In this document: piece after piece, positions 1 to 6,002 of the stretch
How positions within the stretch are numbered: the stretch's first letter is position 1
Layout: every line of letters begins with the position of its first letter
NCBI GenBank assembly: GCA_947461325.1
Contig: CANHLD010000094.1
Span: forward strand, 1-6,820
Direction: 5' to 3'
From: Comamonadaceae bacterium
GTDB taxonomy: Bacteria > Pseudomonadota > Gammaproteobacteria > Burkholderiales > Burkholderiaceae_C
Length of the DNA stretch: 6,820 nt
Position numbers and translations under genes: made by a program
The notes under the pieces: generated by a model
What the model saw: the letters and a program-made list of their open reading frames with translations, nothing else
Told to the model about the DNA's origin: nothing
The model's database searches: none

Positions 1-294
1 CTTGGCGTTCAAATCGTTCAAATAAAACTCAAATTCGTCAGCACGGTAAGAGGGGTTGAGCGGTGCGGAAGTGCAGCATGCCGCCACGGTGATGAATGAC
101 GATGCCATGTCAGCGCCGTTGGGCAATACCAACGCCACGCGGTCGTTGCGACCGATGCCGACGGCATTCAATGATTGCTCTACGTAGCTTGCCAGTTTGC
201 GTAAACCGGCATAAGTCAAAGGTGCAGCGCCGCTTGCACTCAGGCATGTGTTTGTGTCAATGCCGGCTGCCAGCCATTCAGTCAATGTTTGCAT
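1..294 (-). CDS. AMP-forming acyl-CoA synthetase/ligase, N-terminal part (cut by window edge)
   Basis: The 98 visible codons begin MQTLTEWLAAG and match the N-terminal subdomain of the ANL superfamily (acyl-CoA synthetases, 4-coumarate-CoA ligase type), which activate a carboxylic acid with ATP and transfer it to CoA. Seen: the family's TYAGLRKLASYVEQSL helix, then GIGRNDRVALVLPNGADM, then the APLNPSYRADEFEFYLND segment that precedes the helix leading into the AMP-binding core. The P-loop-like and adenylation motifs lie outside the window, so the substrate cannot be named. The start is supported by AGGA at 301-304, six bases upstream of the ATG. It lies 12 bases downstream of the panE stop on the same strand, so the two are probably co-transcribed. 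Family assignment is firm; specificity is unknown. Confidence 0.87.
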   Translation of the reverse strand, partial: MQTLTEWLAAGIDTNTCLSASGAAPLTYAGLRKLASYVEQSLNAVGIGRNDRVALVLPNGADMASSFITVAACCTSAPLNPSYRADEFEFYLNDLNAK

Positions 295-306
295 GGTAAG
301 TCCTGT

Positions 307-1311
307 TTAATTTAAAGAGAGACCGTGTCCGCTGCGCAGCACCGATTGCTGCAACAACAAACACAAATGGTGTACGGTTTTCAAGGTGGGTGTGGGCAAG
401 CCGACGATGTCACCCAACTCAATCACGCTGCCCAGCAGTGCGTCTAGTTCGAGCGCTTTGCCTTGCTCAATATCTTGCAGCATGGATGTTTTGTGAGCAC
501 CCACAGCCTGTGCTCCAGCGATGCGTTTGTCTATGCTGATTTTGAATTGGATGCCGGTGCGCTCCGCCACGGCCTGTGCTTCTTGCATCATCATGGCCAC
601 CACTTCGCGCGATGGTGCAAAGCTGGCAATGTCTTCAAGCGTGGCATGCGTAAGCGCAGACACCGGGTTGAAGCTAAGGTTGCCCCACAACTTCACCCAC
701 AGTTCTGCGCGTATGTCATTGGACACCGGTGTTTTGAAACCAGCACCGATCATGGCTTGTGCGAGTTGCATCACGCGCTCAGTTTTTTCGCCGCTGGGTT
801 CACCCAAAGTGAAGCGGTTGCCTTCAATCAAACGCACCACGCCGGGAGCGATCAACTCAGCTGCAGGGTACACGGCAGCACCGATGATGCGTTCGGGTTT
901 GAGTAATTGCCACAACTGACCTTGCGGATCGAGTGTTGAGAGTTGTTTGCCTTTGTACTCGCCCGGCAGTTGATGGAAGTACCACCAGGGCAAACCATTT
1001 TGCATGGTGACGATGCAGCTGTCGTCATGACAAAGCGCGGCGATGTCGGCGGCGACAGCGGCTACTTGGTGCGACTTGAGCGTGACCAGTACATAGTCGT
1101 AAGTCGAGGCACTGGCGATGTCACAGGCTTTGACATCTCGTGCATGAAGCTCACTGCCGTCTTCTAACTGAAGCTTCATACCGTGCTGTGCAATCGCTTG
1201 CAAATTGGCACCGCGTGCAATGAAAGTGATGTCATGACCGGCCAATGCCAGTTTGACGCCGAGGTAACCGCCGATGGCACCGGCTCCGACAATAGCGATT
1301 CGCAAACTCAT
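307..1311 (-). CDS. panE: 2-dehydropantoate 2-reductase (ketopantoate reductase, ApbA/PanE family)
   Basis: A 334-residue cytoplasmic protein of the ApbA/PanE family, which reduces 2-dehydropantoate to pantoate with NADPH in pantothenate/CoA synthesis. Seen: N-terminal Rossmann motif GAGAIG at 9-14 after the strand RIAIV; TLKSHQ at 77-82; MQNG at 103-106; in the helical C-terminal domain LWVKLWGN (204-211), where K207 fits the catalytic lysine of E. coli PanE, and HKTSMLQD plus ALELD (273-290), where E288 fits the catalytic glutamate. It is about 30 residues longer than the E. coli enzyme. The ATG at 1311 puts the Rossmann strand at residue 4; an in-frame ATG 26 codons upstream would run into the 6S RNA gene and is rejected. 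No strong Shine-Dalgarno is seen. The next gene is a CoA ligase 12 bases downstream. Many ApbA-family paralogues reduce other 2-keto acids, so the exact substrate is less certain than the family. Confidence 0.85.
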   Translation of the reverse strand: MSLRIAIVGAGAIGGYLGVKLALAGHDITFIARGANLQAIAQHGMKLQLEDGSELHARDVKACDIASASTYDYVLVTLKSHQVAAVAADIAALCHDDSCIVTMQNGLPWWYFHQLPGEYKGKQLSTLDPQGQLWQLLKPERIIGAAVYPAAELIAPGVVRLIEGNRFTLGEPSGEKTERVMQLAQAMIGAGFKTPVSNDIRAELWVKLWGNLSFNPVSALTHATLEDIASFAPSREVVAMMMQEAQAVAERTGIQFKISIDKRIAGAQAVGAHKTSMLQDIEQGKALELDALLGSVIELGDIVGLPTPTLKTVHHLCLLLQQSVLRSGHGLSLN

Positions 1312-1349
1312 GAATAAAAAGAGATCTGTGAGGGGTGAAGATGAAAAAA

Positions 1350-1525
1350 AGGTGTCTGCAAGGTTCTGCCGGATTGTCATCCTGAACAAAAGGTTCAGGT
1401 GGGCGAGGTCAGTAAAGTGTTGGGTTCATCTACGCGAGATGATCACGCTCACCAAACGATGTTCCAAGCCCGGGGCTCCATAGAGCATTGGTTCAAGAAA
1501 TATAAACCCGGCAGACTTGCAGACT
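1350..1525 (-). ncRNA. ssrS: 6S RNA
   Basis: Regulatory RNA that mimics an open promoter and binds sigma-70 RNA polymerase. The ends form a long closing helix: 1516-1524 pairs with 1354-1362 (9 bp) and 1508-1515 with 1365-1372 (8 bp), separated only by a two-base bulge on the 3' side. The 3' strand carries the small hairpin CCTGAAC-loop-GTTCAGG (plus-strand 1381-1399), the same kind of hairpin as the GAACC/GGTTC element in the E. coli 6S central bubble. The stretch TTTGGTGAGCGTGATC resembles E. coli GTTGGTGAGCATGCTC, and an apical hairpin lies at 1426-1442. Seven T residues follow the closing helix (plus-strand A run 1344-1350). The length of about 176 nt and the position just downstream of zapA fit the family. 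The exact ends are estimated from the helix and the -10 box. Confidence 0.9.
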
Positions 1526-1530
1526 CTTGC

Positions 1531-1536
1531 ATTGTA
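1531..1536 (-). promoter_or_regulatory. Probable -10 box of the 6S RNA promoter
   Basis: TACAAT on the minus strand sits 6-7 bases before the inferred 5' end of 6S RNA, matching sigma-70 TATAAT at five of six positions. The -35 region would fall inside the last codons of zapA near 1554-1559 (TCATTT) and is weak. The spacing to the closing helix is the main support. Confidence 0.5.
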
Positions 1537-1546
1537 GGAGTATGTT

Positions 1547-1843
1547 TCACAACAAATGACCGTCTTGGCCTAATGCCGAATCAAGTCGATGCAAGAGGTT
1601 GTTCAGGTTGTGAGTTGAGCTGACTGGTTCTGTAGGTGCGGCAGAGAAATCGGAGAGCTCAAAAGCCAGATTGAGCGCCGCCAAGACAGCGATGCGGTCA
1701 CGTGCTTTGATTTTCCCCACATCGCGAATGCTGCACATGGCAGCATCCACTTTACGCACAGCCGTTTGAAAACGTTCTTCGGCGCCTTCGGGGCAACCGA
1801 GTATGTAACTCTGCCCCATGATTTGTACTTCGACCTGGTTCAT
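1547..1843 (-). CDS. zapA: Cell division protein ZapA
   Basis: A 98-residue ZapA, the cytoplasmic Z-ring-associated protein that cross-links FtsZ protofilaments. Seen: N-terminal globular part VEVQIMGQSYILGCPEGAEE (residues 4-23), close to the family pattern of a short beta segment followed by G-x-x-Y-x-L-x-C/S-P-E-G-E-E; then RFQTAVRKVDAAMCSIRD, and the conserved KIKARDRIAVLAALNLAFEL helix (residues 44-63) that starts the C-terminal coiled coil. The size is typical. The start is supported by AAGGA six to seven bases upstream, and the ATG overlaps the stop of the preceding coiled-coil gene as ATGA, indicating translational coupling. 6S RNA follows on the same strand, the conserved proteobacterial arrangement. 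Confidence 0.93.
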   Translation of the reverse strand: MNQVEVQIMGQSYILGCPEGAEERFQTAVRKVDAAMCSIRDVGKIKARDRIAVLAALNLAFELSDFSAAPTEPVSSTHNLNNLLHRLDSALGQDGHLL

Positions 1844-2055
1844 GCACCGTCCTTGACGTCCAGCGGTAAACGATCAAGCAAGCCGTCAATGCGGCTGCGG
1901 GCAGCTTGCAAGCGTGACTTCAAGGAGTCACGTTCGTGCGTCAGGGAATCAACTTGGCTGACCAGTAAATCGTTGGTGCGTTTGAGTTCATCGTAGCGAA
2001 CAAGCAAGCGTTCTACCCGTTCAAGTACAGCTTCTAAGGTGTTGTTTTCAGACAT
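1840..2055 (-). CDS. Small ZapB-like coiled-coil protein (TIGR02449 type)
   Basis: A 71-residue, almost wholly helical protein starting MSENNTLEAVLERVERLLVR. Heptad-like leucine/valine spacing runs from about residue 7 to 60 and the segment is rich in Glu, Arg and Lys, indicating a parallel coiled coil, with a short LPLDVKDGA tail. It matches the small coiled-coil family found directly upstream of zapA in beta- and gammaproteobacteria, and is inferred to act with ZapA at the divisome; this is not proven for the family in general. The ATG at 2055 is chosen because the coiled coil begins there. In-frame ATGs at 2064 and 2127 would add low-complexity residues without a better ribosome site. The stop overlaps the zapA start. 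Confidence 0.78.
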   Translation of the reverse strand: MSENNTLEAVLERVERLLVRYDELKRTNDLLVSQVDSLTHERDSLKSRLQAARSRIDGLLDRLPLDVKDGA

Positions 2056-2062
2056 GTAAAGC

Positions 2063-2068
2063 ATTTTA
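2063..2068 (-). promoter_or_regulatory. Possible -10 box for the ZapB-like/zapA operon
   Basis: TAAAAT on the minus strand matches sigma-70 TATAAT at five of six positions and lies 7 bases before the chosen ATG at 2055. The corresponding -35 position (2086-2091, GCCACA) is poor. If real, transcription would start at or very near the start codon, giving a leaderless or nearly leaderless message, which would fit the absence of a Shine-Dalgarno there. Confidence 0.3.
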
Positions 2069-2301
2069 GAGGTGGATGGAGGACTTGTGGCTAGAATCGG
2101 CGCGTTGGTGCTCGCGGTGTGGTTCACATACCGCAGTTCAACGGGAAGCAGAAGTTTTCACTCAACCAAGTACATCTTTTAGGTACATGGCCTGAGCTGA
2201 TAGCCAGCCTGCGCTGCCCCCGCAACGGTCAAGCAAACGAAACACGGCAACGTGTTTCCGCCCTGTTCTACATAGCCACTGGATGCCCTGAACAAGCATC
2301 T

Positions 2302-2311
2302 GGGAAGGCGG
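2302..2311 (+). repeat. GGGAAGGCGG direct repeat, copy 1 (in riboswitch core)
   Basis: This copy is part of the conserved 3' strand of P5/P6 in the cobalamin riboswitch. An identical 10-mer occurs at 2396-2405, between P13 and the btuB start. Confidence 0.6.
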
Positions 2312-2354
2312 ACAAGGTTGTTTTTGCCAGCCCGGATACCGGCCAACAAGGTGT

Positions 2355-2373
2355 AGTCGCGCTTGTCGCGACT
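2355..2373 (+). promoter_or_regulatory. P13 hairpin of the riboswitch (kissing-loop partner of L5)
   Basis: A perfect 7-bp stem AGTCGCG/CGCGACT encloses loop CTTGT (2362-2366). The loop is the exact reverse complement of ACAAG at 2292-2296 in the P5 cap, the pairing expected for the L5-L13 kissing interaction that links ligand binding to the expression platform. No T-run follows the stem, so it is not an intrinsic terminator by itself. Confidence 0.8.
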
Positions 2374-2395
2374 GCGTAACGTCCATGCACTGTCG

Positions 2396-2405
2396 GGGAA
2401 GGCGG
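2396..2405 (+). repeat. GGGAAGGCGG direct repeat, copy 2 (before btuB)
   Basis: Identical to the riboswitch core element at 2302-2311 and followed by GGTGAGG (2404-2410), the most purine-rich stretch ahead of btuB. It could compete with copy 1 for a pairing partner such as CCGCC around 2259-2263, or serve as a ribosome contact site. It may also be chance. Confidence 0.4.
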
Positions 2406-2433
2406 TGAGGGCACTTGGCTGGTATTTATCATC

Positions 2434-4338
2434 ATGAAACTCTCTTTATCGATCTCGACGTGCGTGTGTCTGCTTGCGTCTTTTTGTTCTTTTTCTTACT
2501 TGCCGGCCTATGGCCAATCTAAGCAATTAGAGGAAATATTTGTCACCGCCAATCGAATTGGTGAACCCTTAGCAACTGTCACCAGTGATGTAGATGTACT
2601 GGATAAAAACGAATTAAATAAATTGGGCAATGTCAATCTCACTCAAGCATTGGGTCGACTGTCTGGAGTTCAGTCCATCGGCTACGGCAATCACTCTGTT
2701 TACATGCGCGGGGCAGAATCACGCATGACCTCTTTGTATTTAGAAGGTATTCGTATTGAGTCTCAGGACGGCGTACGTTTGGGAGGAGGCGTTCCTTGGG
2801 AAATGCTTCCACTTGAAATGGTTGATCGCATGGAAGTGGTTAAAGGTCCAACAAGCACCATGTATGGATCGGATGCGATGGGTGGCGTGGTTCAGTTGTT
2901 CGGAAAAAAAGCCAGTGCAGATGACAGACCTACAGTGACCCAAGCCTTTGGCACTCATGGAACCAAAAAAACAACGGGGCTGCTATCGGGCAAACGTGAT
3001 GCGATGGATTACTCTGTTTTACTAAGCACCAAAAGCAGCGATGGTTACGATACCCGTCCAGATTTGACACACACGCCAAGCAAAGAAGCATCGAACAGTC
3101 ACGTCGCCATGCTTAAGTTGGGTTACGACTTCAATCCAATGCACAGGCTAGAAGCGGTTAGCTTTAAATCAAAGCAATTTACCCAATGGGCACCTTCTTA
3201 CACTGACAATATTGACATCACTAAACACAACAACATTACTGCAAACGGTCTTCAGTGGATGGCTGGTTGGAGTGATAACCAAGTCAGTCGATTCAAAATC
3301 AATCAATCCATACTGGGGGCGGACTCTGACGCCGCAAACGCTGGCAACGACCTTGCTTGGAATTACAAGACAACCACTCAAAACTTTTCGGTTGACCATG
3401 AATCAACCACAAACGCAGGGCATTTTTCGGGGATATTTGAATTTAAAAAAGATCAATTCAAAGCGGCTGCTAATGATTACTCTGGATACCTTGCTAATAC
3501 GGCTGTAGACACTTCTCGAAATATGTATGCAACCGGACTTGGTTACAAAATAAATTACCAATTGCACACCATCAATACATCTATCAGAACTGATGATTAC
3601 TCGGGCTATGCCTCACACAACTCCTATTCACTGGCTTATGCGTATGAAATTATGCCGGCATGGAAAATAAGTGCCAGTCAATCGACGGGATTCAGAGTGC
3701 CCACACTAGAAATGCTCAATGGTTACTATGGCAATACCAACTTGGTGGCGGAATCCAATGTGACAAAAGAAATTGCTTTGCAATACGCAAACGGCAAATC
3801 CTCTGCACGGATGACAATTTTTCAAAACGATATTTCTCATTTGTTGACTTCAGCTTATGCTCGAACCGATTGCACAGCCGCAAATTTTTGCTATTACAAC
3901 TTGAGTGGCAAAGTCAAAATACAAGGCGTGGGCTTATCAGGCAAGACTCAATTTGAAGGTTTCAATTTCCAGTCTCACTTGGATTTGCTCAACCCAGTCA
4001 ATCAAACGACCGGCAAGCAGTTAAGTTTACGAAGCAAGCAAAATTTCAGATTCGCAGTTGACAAACCTATCGAGAGCACCCGACTCGGTCTTGAATATCA
4101 ATTCATTGGCAAGCGATTTGATGATGCAAGCAATACTTTAGAGTTCCCCAAAATAGGATTGTTTAATGTGTGGACTCAAACTGCCATAAACAATGAGTGG
4201 CAATGGATCAACCGTATTGATAATTTGATGAATAAGTCATACCAGCAATACGGTTGTACATCTAGTGGCGTCAACACCTGTAACTACGCCATGCCAGGCA
4301 CGACATTTTTCACATCAGTTCAGTGGCAACCAAAATAA
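2434..4338 (+). CDS. btuB: TonB-dependent vitamin B12 outer-membrane receptor BtuB
   Basis: A 634-residue outer-membrane receptor for TonB-driven cobalamin uptake; E. coli BtuB has 614 residues. Seen: a signal peptide at about 1-28 (hydrophobic CVCLLASFCSF core, ending near AYGQ); a TonB box in EEIFVTANR (33-41), close to the BtuB-type VTANR; a plug domain to about 157 with VYMRGAES (89-96), EVVKGPTSTMYGSDAMGGVV (134-153); then a 22-strand-type barrel to the C-terminus with alternating aromatic strands and a final strand ending FFTSVQW. Two close Cys pairs (480/486 and 608/616) sit in probable loops. The B12 assignment rests on the cobalamin riboswitch just upstream and btuF/btuC downstream. 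The ATG at 2434 gives a good signal peptide but has no Shine-Dalgarno at normal distance. Base composition is clearly AT-richer than in the neighbours. Confidence 0.92.
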   Translation: MKLSLSISTCVCLLASFCSFSYLPAYGQSKQLEEIFVTANRIGEPLATVTSDVDVLDKNELNKLGNVNLTQALGRLSGVQSIGYGNHSVYMRGAESRMTSLYLEGIRIESQDGVRLGGGVPWEMLPLEMVDRMEVVKGPTSTMYGSDAMGGVVQLFGKKASADDRPTVTQAFGTHGTKKTTGLLSGKRDAMDYSVLLSTKSSDGYDTRPDLTHTPSKEASNSHVAMLKLGYDFNPMHRLEAVSFKSKQFTQWAPSYTDNIDITKHNNITANGLQWMAGWSDNQVSRFKINQSILGADSDAANAGNDLAWNYKTTTQNFSVDHESTTNAGHFSGIFEFKKDQFKAAANDYSGYLANTAVDTSRNMYATGLGYKINYQLHTINTSIRTDDYSGYASHNSYSLAYAYEIMPAWKISASQSTGFRVPTLEMLNGYYGNTNLVAESNVTKEIALQYANGKSSARMTIFQNDISHLLTSAYARTDCTAANFCYYNLSGKVKIQGVGLSGKTQFEGFNFQSHLDLLNPVNQTTGKQLSLRSKQNFRFAVDKPIESTRLGLEYQFIGKRFDDASNTLEFPKIGLFNVWTQTAINNEWQWINRIDNLMNKSYQQYGCTSSGVNTCNYAMPGTTFFTSVQWQPK

Positions 4339-4342
4339 ATCT

Positions 4343-5146
4343 ATGCAGTCGCTTTTACCCAAACGCATCATCTGCCTGACCGAAGAAACCACCGAGTGGT
4401 TGTATCTGCTTGGTCAGTCGCATCGCATTGCGGGTATTTCGGGTTACACGGTCCGTCCCAAAATCGCCCGTACTGAAAAGCCCAAGGTGTCTGCATTCAC
4501 CAGCGCAAAGATTGACAAAATTTTGGCGCTACAACCCGACTGCGTGTTTGGTTTTTCTGACTTGCAGGCAGACATCGCGGCTCAATTGATTCGACATGGC
4601 GTGCAGGTGACGGTGTTCAACCAGCGCAGTGTGGATGAGATTTTTTCTATGCTGTACCAAGTGGCGGCCATGGTGGGTGAAGCGGAGCAGGGCTTGCACC
4701 GCATTCAACAAATGCAAGCGCAATTGCAAACCATTCAGGAATCTGCCAAAACCTTGCCGCGTCGTCCGCGTGTGTATTTTGAAGAATGGGATGAACCGCC
4801 TATAAGCGCTATCCGCTGGGTGTCGCAACTCATTCACATCGCCGGTGGTGATGATTGTTTTCCTGAACTTGCGCAAGAGTCGCTCGGTAAAAACCGCATC
4901 ATTGCCGACCCGATGGAGATTGTCAGAAGACAACCTGACATCATCATCGGTTCGTGGTGCGGGAAAAAATTTCGCCCGCAAACGGTTGCTGCTCGTCCCG
5001 GTTGGCAAGATGTGCCGGCTGTGAAAAACAGTCAATTGTTTGAAATCAAATCAGCCGACATATTGCAACCCGGTCCCGCCGCATTGACAGACGGCGTGGA
5101 TCAGTTGCATCGCATCATCACAAATTGGGCAGTTGATCATGCGTAA
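4343..5146 (+). CDS. BtuF-like cobalamin-binding-fold protein without signal peptide
   Basis: A 267-residue protein of the periplasmic-binding-protein fold PF01497 (BtuF/FecB type), but with no signal peptide or lipobox: it begins MQSLLPKRIICLTEETTEWL, entering the first beta strand at once. Seen: KIDKILALQPDCVFG (56-70), equivalent to the ExIxxLxPDLV segment, with D58 where BtuF has a transporter-docking glutamate; FEEWDEPP (146-153); RWVSQLIHIAGG (158-169); DPMEIVRRQPDIIIG (189-203), with E192 at the second docking position; RPGW (218-221); LQPGPAALTDG (241-251). It follows the btuB stop by 4 bases and overlaps the secreted btuF by 8, so it is co-expressed under the riboswitch. The role is unknown: a cytoplasmic corrinoid-binding protein is the plain inference. 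An in-frame start at 4265 inside btuB adds 26 residues that also form no signal peptide. Confidence 0.85.
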   Translation: MQSLLPKRIICLTEETTEWLYLLGQSHRIAGISGYTVRPKIARTEKPKVSAFTSAKIDKILALQPDCVFGFSDLQADIAAQLIRHGVQVTVFNQRSVDEIFSMLYQVAAMVGEAEQGLHRIQQMQAQLQTIQESAKTLPRRPRVYFEEWDEPPISAIRWVSQLIHIAGGDDCFPELAQESLGKNRIIADPMEIVRRQPDIIIGSWCGKKFRPQTVAARPGWQDVPAVKNSQLFEIKSADILQPGPAALTDGVDQLHRIITNWAVDHA

Positions 5147-6002
5147 ATTTTTGCTGTTGTTGCTTATGGCGGTGCAAACTGCAACTGCAGTCACTGTGGT
5201 CGATGACCGACAGATCAAAGTTGAGTTTAGTCAACCACCACAGCGCATCATCACACTGCTGCCCTCATTGGCTGAAACGGTGTGTGCGCTTGGAGCCTGT
5301 CAGTTGTTGGTGGGAACTGATAACTATGCAGACTGGCCGTCCTCTGTCAAACAGCTTCCCAAGCTTGGCGGCTTGTACGACACGTCAGTCGAGGCCATTG
5401 TCAAACTCAAACCTGATGTGGTGCTCGCGGGTAAGTCTTCTCGCATCATTAACCGGTTGGAGTCCCTAGGCATCAAAGTCGTGGCTTTGGAGCCGCAAAC
5501 ATTGTCGGATGTGCAACGCAGCATGCGTACAGTGGCACATGTATTGCAACTGCCGAAACCTGACGAGGCAGCTGACCACTTGTGGCAACAAGCTTTGCAA
5601 GCTATTGCCAGTGCGGCTCAAAAAATTCCACCTTCAGCCCAAGGGGTCAGCTTTTATTTTGAAGCCAGCACCGGCGGTTACGCTGCATCTGATTCTTCCT
5701 TCATTGGCGGCATCATGCGGCAACTGGGCTTGAAAAATATCGTCACCGCTGACATGGGCGCTTTTCCTCAAGTCAATCCGGAGTTTGTGGTGAGGTCCAA
5801 TCCGCAATGGATTTTCTTGGCTGTACCCCTTAGGCAGTCATTGGATAAACGACCAGGCTGGTCTGTGATTCAAGCTGTAAAGGTCGGACATGTATGTACA
5901 TTCACACCCGAACAAGGTCATGTATTGGTACGGCCCGGACCGCGTATGGGTGAGGCTGCACATATTTTGGTGAAATGTCTTCAAGGATCATCCAAGCTAT
6001 GA
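5139..6002 (+). CDS. btuF: Periplasmic cobalamin-binding protein BtuF
   Basis: A 287-residue substrate-binding protein of the BtuCDF vitamin B12 importer. Seen: signal peptide MRKFLLLLLMAVQTATA (1-17, cleavage after ATA); QRIITLLPSLAETVCALG (35-52), the typical first strand and helix of PF01497; VGTDNYADWP (58-67); LPKLGG (73-78); SVEAIVKLKPDVVLA (83-97), with E85 at the site of the E. coli N-lobe docking glutamate; FYFEASTGGYAASDSSFIGG in the second lobe (172-191); VNPEFVVRSNPQWIFLA (212-228), with E215 at the C-lobe docking site; RPGW (238-241) and VRPGPRMGEAA (264-274). The ATG at 5139 is preferred over a TTG at 5133. It overlaps the upstream gene by 8 bases and btuC by ATGA, suggesting translational coupling. 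Confidence 0.9.
   Translation: MRKFLLLLLMAVQTATAVTVVDDRQIKVEFSQPPQRIITLLPSLAETVCALGACQLLVGTDNYADWPSSVKQLPKLGGLYDTSVEAIVKLKPDVVLAGKSSRIINRLESLGIKVVALEPQTLSDVQRSMRTVAHVLQLPKPDEAADHLWQQALQAIASAAQKIPPSAQGVSFYFEASTGGYAASDSSFIGGIMRQLGLKNIVTADMGAFPQVNPEFVVRSNPQWIFLAVPLRQSLDKRPGWSVIQAVKVGHVCTFTPEQGHVLVRPGPRMGEAAHILVKCLQGSSKL

Larger units (their letters stand above)
2171..2373 (+). promoter_or_regulatory. Cobalamin riboswitch
   Basis: An adenosylcobalamin-class leader RNA upstream of the B12 uptake genes. Sequence hallmarks in order: AGGTAC (2181-2186), the highly conserved GCTGCCCCCGCAACGGT (2213-2229), AGCCACTGG (2274-2282), CTGGGAAGGC (2300-2309) and AGCCCGGATACC (2329-2340). Structure seen: P1 pairs 2171-2178 with 2348-2355 (eight pairs, one G-U); GGTA 2182-2185 can pair with TACC 2337-2340; an optional 8-bp helix 2239-2246/2251-2258 is capped by a GCAA tetraloop; P5 is capped by ATGC/GCAT (2283-2286/2296-2299). 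P13 at 2355-2373 abuts P1, and its loop is complementary to L5. High cobalamin should stabilise this fold and reduce expression of btuB and the genes behind it. No intrinsic terminator follows, so control is more likely at translation start or by Rho. Confidence 0.95.

Noticed and set aside
463..1167. Long open frames on the plus strand opposite panE
   Set aside because: They are antisense shadows of a gene with clear family motifs on the minus strand.
1312..1389. In-frame 26-codon extension of panE starting at an ATG at 1389
   Set aside because: It would translate through the 3' half of 6S RNA and precede the Rossmann motif with unrelated residues; the ATG at 1311 puts the GxGxxG motif where the family has it.
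2056..2127. Extension of the ZapB-like protein to an ATG at 2127
   Set aside because: The added residues are Ser/Thr/Pro-rich and unrelated to the coiled coil, lack a ribosome site and would cover the likely promoter.
2105..2132. Candidate sigma-70 promoter for the btuB operon (TTGGTG, then CATACC with 16-base spacing)
   Set aside because: The -10 element matches only three consensus positions; a promoter must lie upstream of 2171, but none can be chosen by eye.
2355..2373. Intrinsic terminator before btuB
   Set aside because: The hairpin is strong but is followed by GCGTAACG, not a T-run; it fits P13 of the riboswitch.
2119..2386. Open frames on both strands over the btuB leader
   Set aside because: They lie over the cobalamin riboswitch, whose conserved RNA boxes and pairings explain the sequence; the peptides resemble no family.
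4265..4342. In-frame upstream start of the BtuF-like gene inside btuB
   Set aside because: The added 26 residues come from the other frame of a conserved btuB end, are not hydrophobic and do not form a signal peptide. The ATG at 4343 sits 4 bases after the btuB stop and fits the fold start.
5133..5138. TTG start two codons before the btuF ATG
   Set aside because: ATG at 5139 gives a standard signal peptide (MRKF then Leu-rich core) and no ribosome site favours the TTG.
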